Shown here: piece after piece, positions 7,832 to 13,818 of the stretch | How the letters are laid out: every line of letters starts with the position of its first letter | Position numbering within the stretch: the stretch's first letter is position 1 | Assembly (NCBI GenBank): GCA_030632465.1 | Contig: DAOVUR010000025.1 | Location: forward strand, 1 to 13,907 | Source: a bacterium | Lineage (GTDB): Bacteria; Verrucomicrobiota; Kiritimatiellia; UBA8416; CAMZLY01 | Direction: 5' to 3' | DNA length: 13,907 nucleotides | Position numbers and translations under genes: made by a program | Notes under the pieces: model-generated | Databases searched by the model: none | The model's input: only the letters and a program-made list of their open reading frames with translations | What the model was told of the DNA's origin: nothing

Positions 7832-9190
7832 TTACTGAACTTCCCAGTGCCCGCCTTTGTCTGGGCCTATACGCTTTAGTTTACCGGAGTTCTTTAACTT
7901 TGCAATATTCCATTCTATACCTCTTCGGCTCAGTCCTGTCTTCGTTTCCAGTTCTTTTATTGTTGTTTTAGGATTTATTTTTACTTCTTTTAAGATTTTC
8001 TCCACAGTTTTCTCCACAGTTTTCTCCACAGTTTTCTGTGAACCTTTCTGTGAACTTTTTTCTACAGTGTCTTTGGCTTTTTCTGCTCTGGAAAAGCTGA
8101 CAGTGAAAAATGTGGTAAAAGTGAAGCTAACGGTTCCTTTGCCTAGTCCGTCTACAGCTTCACGGATACGGGCGATCCCTGTACCGATTTTTTCAATATA
8201 ATCAGCCCGCAGCAGTAGTGACGCTAGAACAGGGTTACGCACAACACTTTTTGTGCCGAAATCAGCTGGCGGTAGGTTTGTGGGAAGTCCACCGGGGTTA
8301 CTGATATCAACTCTGTTATCAAAGACTTCAATTAGTACATTTGCGCCGTGTTGAAAATAGTCGCGATGACAAACTGCGTTGACTATAGCCTCACGCAGTG
8401 CAACCTCGGGAATTTCATAAATTTCTTCTCGGCGCAGTTTTTCTATTTTAAATTCCAAGTTAATGTTTCGTTGTACAAATTGTAAGCAGTGTTCAATATT
8501 TGTAATGAGGTCACTATGGAAATCTTTTTTATCGATGATATGTACTTTTTTATTTCCTTTATAGAGTACGCAGACAACTGTTGCATGATTCATAATAAAG
8601 TCTAATGATTTTGTGAAGAATAGTACTCCGGCATTTGTGAATGTTTGTTCTTCCGTTAAGCAATTGAGGTTTTTTAACAAAAAGTCTTTTTTGATGGATT
8701 TAGATATTCCTGCGAGTTCAATAAAATGTTCAAAGGCTTCCTCATTAAAATCATTCTTGTAATCAGCTTTACTATTTTCTAATTCGTCAAAGCGAATCCG
8801 TCCCTCTTTTTGAAAGAAGGTGATAATCTCGTTCCGTCTTAACTTCTGGCTGTTCGGACCAATACGTATAAAAAATCCTTTTGAGCAAGCATATGGTTTT
8901 TCTGTGCCTTGCGGGATATCAATAATAATGATGTTTTCATCAATTGTTATTTTAATGCCGTTTAATGCTGGTTCTAACTGATTGATAATATCTTGTACTT
9001 TTGAGCGGAAATTATTGTCAGTTTTGATTCCTTTTATTTCACCCTTATCATTAACCCCAAGTATTATTTTGCCGCCACTTGAGTTTACGAAGGCGCAGAC
9101 CTCTTCAATAAATGACTTATCAACCGATTCTTTTAATTCGAGGTGGTATCCTTCGCCGAGTGTTATAAGATTTTTTAGCTCACTGTTCAT
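7832..9190 (-). CDS. Schlafen-type AlbA_2 / RecG-C-like ATP-binding regulator with winged helix
   Basis: A 452-residue cytoplasmic protein. It has an N-terminal AlbA_2 (Schlafen-like) nucleic-acid-binding domain at about 14-125, with HLELKES (16-22), AFVNSSGGKIILGV (33-46) and the FIRIG strand. A central GHKL-ATPase-like domain, often labelled RecG-C or HATPase_c_4, spans about 260-360 (REAIVNAVCHRDY 266-278, ISNPGGLP 296-303, IEKIGTGIARI 332-342). A Lys/Gln-rich linker (about 371-398) holds SQK and three TVEK repeats. A C-terminal winged helix covers about 396-450 (TIKELETKTGLSRRGIEWNIAKLK). Such proteins are generally taken to be transcriptional regulators, sometimes in defence islands; none has a fixed function I can apply here. 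It is transcribed toward the LTD/CotH gene with a 63-bp gap. No Shine-Dalgarno precedes the ATG. Its neighbours are unrelated, so it looks like an independently acquired single gene (inference). Confidence 0.9.
   Translation of the reverse strand: MNSELKNLITLGEGYHLELKESVDKSFIEEVCAFVNSSGGKIILGVNDKGEIKGIKTDNNFRSKVQDIINQLEPALNGIKITIDENIIIIDIPQGTEKPYACSKGFFIRIGPNSQKLRRNEIITFFQKEGRIRFDELENSKADYKNDFNEEAFEHFIELAGISKSIKKDFLLKNLNCLTEEQTFTNAGVLFFTKSLDFIMNHATVVCVLYKGNKKVHIIDKKDFHSDLITNIEHCLQFVQRNINLEFKIEKLRREEIYEIPEVALREAIVNAVCHRDYFQHGANVLIEVFDNRVDISNPGGLPTNLPPADFGTKSVVRNPVLASLLLRADYIEKIGTGIARIREAVDGLGKGTVSFTFTTFFTVSFSRAEKAKDTVEKSSQKGSQKTVEKTVEKTVEKILKEVKINPKTTIKELETKTGLSRRGIEWNIAKLKNSGKLKRIGPDKGGHWEVQ
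7996..8031 (-). repeat. Three perfect 12-bp tandem repeats in the AlbA_2 gene linker
   Basis: Plus-strand unit TTTTCTCCACAG occurs three times at 7996-8007, 8008-8019 and 8020-8031, identical each time. Two diverged 12-bp units (TTTTCTGTGAAC, CTTTCTGTGAAC) follow at 8032-8055. Read on the coding strand they encode TVEK repeats and the SQK motifs. The perfect match at DNA level suggests recent slippage, and the period is a multiple of three so the frame is kept. Confidence 0.9.
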
Positions 9191-9198
9191 TCTGATAT

Positions 9199-9225
9199 AT
9201 TGTAATTTTAAGGGAATAAAAACAA
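9199..9225 (-). promoter_or_regulatory. Possible promoter placing the AlbA_2 gene transcript start at or near the ATG
   Basis: On the minus strand TACAAT (9204-9199, 5 of 6 to the -10 consensus) ends 8 nt before the ATG at 9190. A weak TTGTTT (9225-9220) lies 15 bp upstream of it. Start-site spacing would make the mRNA leaderless or nearly so, which agrees with the missing ribosome site. The -35 match and spacing are poor. Confidence 0.25.
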
Positions 9226-9259
9226 ACTTTTATATGGAAGGAACACGTATGCGTATGGC

Positions 9260-9302
9260 AGTTTGCTGGAGGGAACTCCTGCAATGCCTAATACAGTTAT
9301 TT
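9260..9302 (+). pseudogene. Relic of an LTD-domain coding sequence
   Basis: This 43-bp stretch matches 7283-7325, inside LTD4 of the big exported protein, at 37 of 43 positions without gaps. The match includes GGGAACTCCT and CAATGCCTAATAC unbroken. In the matching frame it reads GTPAMPNTVI against GTPSMPNTAI, the conserved closing strand of an LTD domain. Beyond the segment similarity ends, and the frame runs on without recognisable domains to a stop near 9419. I take it as the remaining scrap of a duplicated or deleted LTD gene; the sequence gives no sign that it is expressed. Confidence 0.6.
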
Positions 9303-9317
9303 GTACTATAAGCGTTA

Positions 9318-9346
9318 TTGACCAGATTATAGTTATGAAGTATTCT
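9318..9346 (+). promoter_or_regulatory. Sigma70-like promoter candidate for the redox operon
   Basis: TTGACC (9318-9323, 5 of 6 to the -35 consensus) and TATTCT (9341-9346, 4 of 6 to the -10) are separated by exactly 17 bp. It would start transcription near 9353, about 40 nt before the propeller gene's ATG. This is the best promoter match in the window and sits where the four-gene operon needs one. Confidence 0.45.
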
Positions 9347-9392
9347 GCTTATTTAGAGATGCTATCTGAAGGTAGTGATTTTAAGGACGGTT

Positions 9393-10358
9393 ATGAAGAA
9401 GAGAGTGATTCCAAATGATGTGATTATTGTTATGGTCGTTATGGTTGTTATAGCGACTGTAGCGGTTGTGCGGATGCGTCAGAAACCGAAGGGTGATGTT
9501 AATCCGTATAAGTATGACATTGAGCAGTATAAAAAAGTTGATATGGCACTAATTGGTTATTGTGAGGTTGCGGAGATCAAGATTGATGCAGAGTTATATG
9601 GGCTTGCAGTTGACGATGACCAGATCTATGTGACGGGTGACAAGTTACTACTACTGTTTGATAAAAATGGTGCGGAAACGAAAAGAATCGAGCTGGATGG
9701 TGCAGCCAAGTGCGTGACTGTTGATGCTGATAAGAAGATATACTTGGGTATGGCGGATCATGTTGAGGTGTATAGTGCTGATGGGAATTGCATTGATCGG
9801 TGGAAAACGATTAATAAGAAAAGTATTATAACATCTATTGCGGTTTCCGAGAGTAGTCTGTTTGTTGCCGATGCCGGTACTCGTCAAGTCTACCGTTTTG
9901 ATAAGGATGGAAGTTTGCGTAGCAGTTTTGGTGAAAAGGATGAGCAGGCGGGGGTGCCTGGCTTTGTTATACCTAGTCCATATTTTGATCTACTGATTGA
10001 TAGAACTGATCAGTCGTTGTGGGTTGTTAATCCGGGGCATCGCCAGATAGAGAATTATGATGAAGATGGTCGTTTTAAGAAGGCGTGGGGAGCATCATCT
10101 ATAAAGTTGTTGGGTTTCTCGGGATGTTGCAACCCGTCACATCTTGCGATGATGCCTGATGGTTCCTTTGTTACTAGTGAGAAGGGGCTAGTGCGGGTAA
10201 AGGTTTATAATCATGATGGAGAGTTTGTTAATGTGGTTGTACCGCCAAACTCATTTGATGAGCATACGGTTGGTGTTGATCTAGCTGTTGATTCTACAGG
10301 ACGTATTTTTGTATTAGATTCTAGTAGGAGTGTTGTCCGTGTTTTCGAAAAGAAATAG
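9393..10358 (+). CDS. Membrane-anchored NHL-type beta-propeller protein
   Basis: A 321-residue protein: a short basic N-terminus, one membrane segment at about 9-27 (VIIVMVVMVVIATVAVV) and an extracytoplasmic body. The body holds NHL/six-bladed propeller repeats with recurring strands of the type xxVDxDxxIYVxxxxxxxVxxFDxxGxxxxxx: about residues 66-90 (GLAVDDDQIYVTGDKLLLLFDKNG), 105-125, 145-172 (SSLFVADAGTRQVYRFDKDGS), 200-228 (SLWVVNPGHRQIENYDEDGR), 246-278 and 290-318 (DLAVDSTGRIFVLDSSRSVVRVF). NHL propellers usually mediate protein-protein or ligand contacts; no catalytic residues stand out. The start was set at ATG 9393 because AAGGA (9383-9387) is 5 nt upstream; an in-frame GTG at 9375 would add six residues. 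It is the first gene of the redox module, and a docking or scaffolding role for the Tat-exported iron-sulfur proteins is an inference from position. Confidence 0.87.
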   Translation: MKKRVIPNDVIIVMVVMVVIATVAVVRMRQKPKGDVNPYKYDIEQYKKVDMALIGYCEVAEIKIDAELYGLAVDDDQIYVTGDKLLLLFDKNGAETKRIELDGAAKCVTVDADKKIYLGMADHVEVYSADGNCIDRWKTINKKSIITSIAVSESSLFVADAGTRQVYRFDKDGSLRSSFGEKDEQAGVPGFVIPSPYFDLLIDRTDQSLWVVNPGHRQIENYDEDGRFKKAWGASSIKLLGFSGCCNPSHLAMMPDGSFVTSEKGLVRVKVYNHDGEFVNVVVPPNSFDEHTVGVDLAVDSTGRIFVLDSSRSVVRVFEKK

Positions 10359-10360
10359 AT

Positions 10361-10446
10361 TGCCACGAATGCACGAATAAAAAAGATAATTCACCACAAA
10401 GAACGCAAGGAGCACAGAGAAAAAAGAATATATTGCCCGCGGATTT
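10361..10446. repeat. Dispersed intergenic word repeat (CACGAAT / ACCACAAAGAACGC / GCGGATTT type)
   Basis: The 130-bp gap between the propeller and the four-cysteine peptide genes contains a string of characteristic words: GCCACGAATGCACGAAT (10362-10378), ACCACAAAGAACGCAAGGAG (10393-10412) with GCACAGAGA after it, and CCCGCGGATTT (10436-10446). From memory, closely similar strings recur between genes in many unrelated bacterial genomes. The region is otherwise non-coding and lies inside an apparent operon. The annotation is by recalled resemblance, not by a search. Confidence 0.55.
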
Positions 10447-10488
10447 AACTAATTAAATGAATCTGCTTCGCTGTGTGAAGGATTAGCT

Positions 10489-10710
10489 ATGAAAAATAAT
10501 AGATTAACTAGGCGTGATGCATTGTTGAGTGGTGGTCGGATTGCTTCTGCTGGACTACTGGCTGGTTTGGCTTCCTTTTTATTATTTAAGAAGAAGAATC
10601 CGGCTAAGGGAAATCAGGTCTGTATTAGTAGTGGGATATGTCGTGGCTGTAAAGTTTTTGATGGGTGTGGTCTTCCGCAGGCGTTATCTGCAAAAGCGAG
10701 CGGTGAATGA
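10489..10710 (+). CDS. Small Tat-signal protein with a CX5CX2CX5C motif
   Basis: A 73-residue protein I cannot assign to a named family. It begins with a twin-arginine signal (LTRRDALL, R8-R9), a hydrophobic stretch at about 16-33 and basic KKK at 34-36. A mature part of about 35 residues has four cysteines at 45, 51, 54 and 60, spaced CX5CX2CX5C and followed by GLPQALSAK. Four cysteines in so short a Tat-exported chain suggest one folded iron-sulfur or other metal site inserted before export (inference). There is no alanine-rich cleavage site, so the hydrophobic segment may remain as a membrane anchor. AAGGA (10478-10482) lies 6 nt before the ATG. The stop overlaps the start of the next gene, so the two are translationally coupled and their products are probably made in fixed proportion. 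Being Tat-exported next to a Tat ferredoxin points to a joint redox task. Confidence 0.85.
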   Translation: MKNNRLTRRDALLSGGRIASAGLLAGLASFLLFKKKNPAKGNQVCISSGICRGCKVFDGCGLPQALSAKASGE

Positions 10711-11258
10711 TGAGTGATAAAAAGAAAAAACTGACACGTCGTGATATGCTTCGGCTGGGATTAAGTGCTGGTGCTGTGGTTGGCTTAGGCGCGACTGTTG
10801 TTAGTAAAAGCGCGACAAAAACTGTTTGGCAGATTGATCCTGATAAGTGCGTGCAGTGTGGGAAATGTGCAACTGATTGCGTATTGGAGTTGTCGGCGGT
10901 TAAGTGTGTGCATGCTTATGCTGTTTGTGGATATTGTGAGTTGTGTGGTGGGTATCACAGGCCGGATGCGACAAAGACAGATACAGCGGCTGAGAGCCAG
11001 CTATGCCCGACATCGGCATTAGAACGTACATTTATTGAGGATCCGTACTATCAGTATTCGGTAAAAGAGGAGTTGTGTATAGGTTGCGCTAAATGTGTTA
11101 AGGGTTGTGATGCATTTGGTAATGGGTCTCTGTTTTTACAGGTTAGACATGATCGTTGTGTGAACTGCAATGAATGCTCGATTGCTCGAGTCTGTCCGTC
11201 GGATGCTTTTAAGCGTGTGCCTATTGAAGAGCCTTATCTTTTAAAGGGTAAAGCTTAG
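10707..11258 (+). CDS. Tat-exported four-cluster 4Fe-4S ferredoxin (NrfC/DmsB-like electron-transfer subunit)
   Basis: A 183-residue protein with a twin-arginine signal (LTRRDMLRLGLSAG, R11-R12) and a short hydrophobic segment to about residue 33. Seventeen cysteines follow. Four ferredoxin-type groups are visible: CX2CX2CX3C at 48-58, C74-X2-C77-X2-C80 with C100-Pro, CX2CX2CX3C at 124-134, and C151-X2-C154-X2-C157-X5-C163-Pro. C67 is extra. This is the arrangement of four-cluster electron-transfer subunits such as NrfC, HybA or DmsB, which carry electrons between a membrane quinol site and a catalytic subunit. Here it would lie on the outer face of the membrane. Two adjacent ATGs (10707 and 10710) overlap the upstream stop, giving coupled translation; either could be used. 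The next gene encodes a membrane iron-sulfur protein, the natural redox partner. No catalytic subunit accompanies it. Confidence 0.92.
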   Translation: MMSDKKKKLTRRDMLRLGLSAGAVVGLGATVVSKSATKTVWQIDPDKCVQCGKCATDCVLELSAVKCVHAYAVCGYCELCGGYHRPDATKTDTAAESQLCPTSALERTFIEDPYYQYSVKEELCIGCAKCVKGCDAFGNGSLFLQVRHDRCVNCNECSIARVCPSDAFKRVPIEEPYLLKGKA

Positions 11259-11263
11259 AGGTA

Positions 11264-11294
11264 GTGAATAACTAATAGTAAAAAGTGAATAGTG
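11264..11294. repeat. Degenerate 7-bp tandem repeat (GTGAATA type)
   Basis: Between the ferredoxin and the NapH-like gene the sequence falls into consecutive heptamers: GTGAATA at 11264, ACTAATA at 11271, GTAAAAA at 11278, GTGAATA at 11285, then GTG at 11292. Two units are identical and two are diverged. The in-frame GTG at 11292 is part of this repeat, which argues against it as the translation start of the next gene. Confidence 0.5.
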
Positions 11295-11330
11295 CTACGG
11301 TTCAGCTTTACTGAAAAGAGAATACACAAC

Positions 11331-12626
11331 TTGAAAAAAATTATAATAATGTTATGGATGATGGTGGTTATGGCGGGGGTCGCTTTAGCTGAGGCGCGTT
11401 TTCCTGCACCTGAATTTGATACAGGTCATAAGATTCCGTCGCCAACAGCACCGCTTCCTGGCGGCGATTATAGCGGATATCTTGATCTGTCATTATTGGT
11501 GATTGCTATGGCGCTTGCCAGTTGGTTATTGCTAAGGAAGCGCTCACGAAAAGGAATATTTGCTTTATCGTTATTCTCTTTAATCTATTTTGGGTTTATC
11601 AGACATGGCTGTATATGTGTGGTTGGCTCTCTGCAGAATGTGACAATGGCGCTCTTTGATTCATCCTATACGATACCAATTGTTCTGGTCGCCTTTTTTA
11701 TGTTGCCCCTTATATTTGCGCTATTTTTTGGCAGAGTGTTTTGTGGTGCAGTATGTCCGCTAGGAATGATTCAGGATGTGGTGGCGTTCAAGCCGATTAA
11801 AGTTTCCCCGTGGTTGGAAAATATTCTTGGGCTGATTCCATATTTTTATTTAGGCTTGGCAGTGCTGTTTGCTGCAACTGGTGCGGGGTTTATTATTTGT
11901 CAATATGATCCTTTTGTTGCCTTTTTCAGATTGGGCGGATCATTTAATATGCTGCTGTTAGGTGCGGCCTTTTTGTTGGTTGGTATTTTTGTTGCGCGAC
12001 CATACTGTCGTTATTTGTGCCCTTATGGTGTGTTGTTACGATGGACGGCATTCTTTTCTAAATATAATGTATCTATTACGCCTACTGATTGCATACAGTG
12101 TCGACTATGTGAGGATGCATGTCCCTATGGCTCGATCAGGAAGCCGAGCCCAGAACGTCTGCCGGAAGCAAGAGAAGTTGGTGTTCGACGGCTGAGAAAG
12201 CTGTTGGTGTTGTTCCCGCTAATTGTTATTGCTGGTGGCGTGGCTGGCTTTTTGATCTATATTCCTTTGTCGACGGCACATCCGGTTGTATCATTGGCGG
12301 AACAAGTTGCGCTTGAGGATAGTGGAGTGACTACAGTTATGACTTTGGCTAGTGAAGCATTCCGAGAAACGGGACAGTCGGTTGCGGACCTCTATACTGA
12401 AGCGTTAATGGTCAGGAATAAGTTTAAGCTTGGCTCTGTACTGTTAGGTATATGGTTGGGTATAGTTATTGGTGGTAAGTTACTCTCTCTTTCTGTTTAT
12501 CGTAGTAGAAAAGATTACGAGCCTGATAGAGCGACATGTCTTAGCTGTGGGCGTTGCTATGAATCGTGCCCGGTTGGTGAAAAGAAGGAAATAGAGAAGG
12601 TGAGTGTGGGAGTTTGTGAGTGTTAG
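11331..12626 (+). CDS. NapH/NosR-like polytopic membrane iron-sulfur protein
   Basis: A 431-residue inner-membrane electron carrier. Starting at TTG 11331 it opens with a signal-like segment (two lysines, hydrophobic run, cleavage near VALAEA, residues 17-22). About six further membrane helices follow near 54-68, 76-92, 114-134, 166-190, 204-223 and 291-314, with another at 368-388. Cysteine motifs match the NapH/NosR family: GRVFCGAVCPLG (C138, C142), RPYCRYLCPYG (C226, C230), a 4Fe-4S motif CX2CX2CX3CP at 254-264 and another at 403-413 near the C-terminus. Family members pass electrons between membrane quinol and periplasmic redox partners. The FMN-binding domain of full-length NosR is absent. 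The TTG start has only a weak purine-rich site (AAGAG, 10 nt upstream) but gives a proper signal peptide. A GTG at 11292 would add 13 residues and lies inside a heptamer repeat. Last gene of the redox module; its likely partner is the Tat ferredoxin just upstream. Confidence 0.9.
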   Translation: MKKIIIMLWMMVVMAGVALAEARFPAPEFDTGHKIPSPTAPLPGGDYSGYLDLSLLVIAMALASWLLLRKRSRKGIFALSLFSLIYFGFIRHGCICVVGSLQNVTMALFDSSYTIPIVLVAFFMLPLIFALFFGRVFCGAVCPLGMIQDVVAFKPIKVSPWLENILGLIPYFYLGLAVLFAATGAGFIICQYDPFVAFFRLGGSFNMLLLGAAFLLVGIFVARPYCRYLCPYGVLLRWTAFFSKYNVSITPTDCIQCRLCEDACPYGSIRKPSPERLPEAREVGVRRLRKLLVLFPLIVIAGGVAGFLIYIPLSTAHPVVSLAEQVALEDSGVTTVMTLASEAFRETGQSVADLYTEALMVRNKFKLGSVLLGIWLGIVIGGKLLSLSVYRSRKDYEPDRATCLSCGRCYESCPVGEKKEIEKVSVGVCEC

Positions 12627-12696
12627 GAAAAAGAGTCTTGAATAGGGTGATGATGTGGTACAGACTAATCAGATGTTTTTTGGAATGTAATATATT

Positions 12697-12701
12697 GAGG
12701 A
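12697..12701 (+). promoter_or_regulatory. Strong ribosome binding site of the epimerase gene
   Basis: GAGGA, 7 nt before the ATG at 12709, the best Shine-Dalgarno match in the window. It fixes the start and suggests the gene can be translated independently of the upstream module. Confidence 0.7.
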
Positions 12702-12708
12702 ATATGTA

Positions 12709-13785
12709 ATGGGTAATGAGGCTGAAGTAGATTATAGATCACAAAAAGTATTGGTGACCGGAGGAAGCGGTTTTTTAGGGATTAATTTGATTCGTCATCT
12801 TCTTGATAGAGGAGTAGGTGAAATTGTTAATCTGGACTTATTGCCGTTTGATTACCCCGAACAGGATCGCATCACCTCAGTTATTGGCGATATTCGTGAT
12901 GAGAGGACTGTAGACAAGGTGATGGAGGGCGTGACTTGGGTTGTACATTGCGCTGCGGCATTGCCGCTATATTCTGAAGAGGATATCTATTCTACTGATA
13001 TTGATGGCTCGCGTATTGTGATCACCACAGCTGATCAACATGGTGTTAAGCGTTTTGTGCATATCTCTTCTACGGCTGTTTATGGTATTCCTGATCATCA
13101 TCCGCTCTATGAGGATGATAAGCTTATTGGTGTTGGTCCGTATGGTGAGTCAAAAATCAAGGCTGAGGAAGAGTGTCTAAAGTTCAAAGATAAAGAGATG
13201 TGCGTTACGGTTATTCGGCCTAAATCATTTATCGGTCCGGAACGTCTTGGTGTTTTTGTGCTGCTTTATGATTGGGCAAATTCAGGTTGTAATTTTCCGA
13301 TGATCGGTAGTGGTAAGAACCGCTATCAATTACTTGATGTTACTGATCTTTGTGATGCTATTTTACTATCGCTTACTCTTGATAAAAGTATGTGCAACGA
13401 TATTTTCAATATTGGTGCAAAAGTTTTCACTACAATGAAAGAGGATTACCAAGTTGTTTTGGATAAGGCCGGGCATGGTAAGCGTATTATTGGATTTCCT
13501 GCTAAACCAGTGATCTGGTTCTTGCGTTTTCTGGAGTCACTAAAGTTATCACCGTTATATAAATGGGTTTATGAGACGGCCTGTGAGGATTCATTTGTTG
13601 GTATAGAGAAGGCAGAAAAGATCCTTGGGTATGCGCCTAAGTTTTCCAATAAGGATGCATTGCTACGCAACTATAAGTGGTGTATCGATAATCTAGATAA
13701 TTTCAAAGAAGCCTCAGGTGTATCGCATCGCGTACCGTGGAAACAGGGTATTCTAGGGTTCTTTAAGATCTTTTTTAAGGTATAG
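12709..13785 (+). CDS. NAD-dependent epimerase/dehydratase, extended SDR family
   Basis: A 358-residue cytoplasmic Rossmann-fold enzyme. The N-terminal half binds NAD(P): KVLVTGGSGFLG (about 13-24, GxxGxxG type), GDIRD (60-64), VVHCAAALP (78-86). The active site is complete: a Ser/Thr in HISSTAVYG (118-126) and the Tyr-Lys pair in PYGESK (Y145, K149), then the family motif VIRPKSFIGP (about 170-179). The C-terminal half contains the substrate-binding region with LLDVTDLCDAI, the usual DVxD element of nucleotide-sugar epimerases, and ends in a hydrophobic, basic tail (GILGFFKIFFKV) that may touch the membrane. Substrate is not readable; nucleotide-sugar epimerase or dehydratase and 3-beta-hydroxysteroid-dehydrogenase-like enzymes both share these motifs. 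An 82-bp gap with its own ribosome site separates it from the redox genes, so shared function is not implied. Confidence 0.9.
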   Translation: MGNEAEVDYRSQKVLVTGGSGFLGINLIRHLLDRGVGEIVNLDLLPFDYPEQDRITSVIGDIRDERTVDKVMEGVTWVVHCAAALPLYSEEDIYSTDIDGSRIVITTADQHGVKRFVHISSTAVYGIPDHHPLYEDDKLIGVGPYGESKIKAEEECLKFKDKEMCVTVIRPKSFIGPERLGVFVLLYDWANSGCNFPMIGSGKNRYQLLDVTDLCDAILLSLTLDKSMCNDIFNIGAKVFTTMKEDYQVVLDKAGHGKRIIGFPAKPVIWFLRFLESLKLSPLYKWVYETACEDSFVGIEKAEKILGYAPKFSNKDALLRNYKWCIDNLDNFKEASGVSHRVPWKQGILGFFKIFFKV

Positions 13786-13818
13786 AGGTCGCGCCCAGCG
13801 GGTGGTTCTTCCCTCTAT
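13782..13818. terminator. Candidate bidirectional terminator between convergent genes
   Basis: An outer 7-bp perfect stem (ATAGAGG 13782-13788 with CCTCTAT 13812-13818) encloses an inner stem CGCCC-AGC-GGGTG (13792-13804, one G-U pair). The outer arms contain the stop codons of both converging genes. It is followed by ATTTTAAA on the plus side and ACCTTAAAA on the minus side, so T-tracts are short. Plausible as a shared terminator, not certain. Confidence 0.45.

Noticed and set aside
7996..8055. Short direct repeats as a CRISPR array
   Set aside because: Units are contiguous 12-bp repeats with no spacers, and they are in frame inside a coding sequence.
9256..9267. TGGCAGTTTGCT as a sigma54 (-24/-12) promoter
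   Set aside because: Only 6 bp separate GG and GC where sigma54 sites need 10, and the stretch is explained by the LTD relic.
9375..9392. GTG at 9375 as the start of the propeller gene
   Set aside because: AAGGA at 9383-9387 lies inside this extension and correctly spaced for ATG 9393.
9303..9418. Continuation of the LTD relic frame to 9418 as a small gene
   Set aside because: The frame has no start with a ribosome site and no similarity beyond the 43-bp relic, and it overlaps the promoter and start of the propeller gene.
12638..12666. TTGAAT as the -35 of a promoter for the epimerase gene
   Set aside because: No acceptable -10 hexamer occurs at 16-18 bp from it; the nearest options match poorly.
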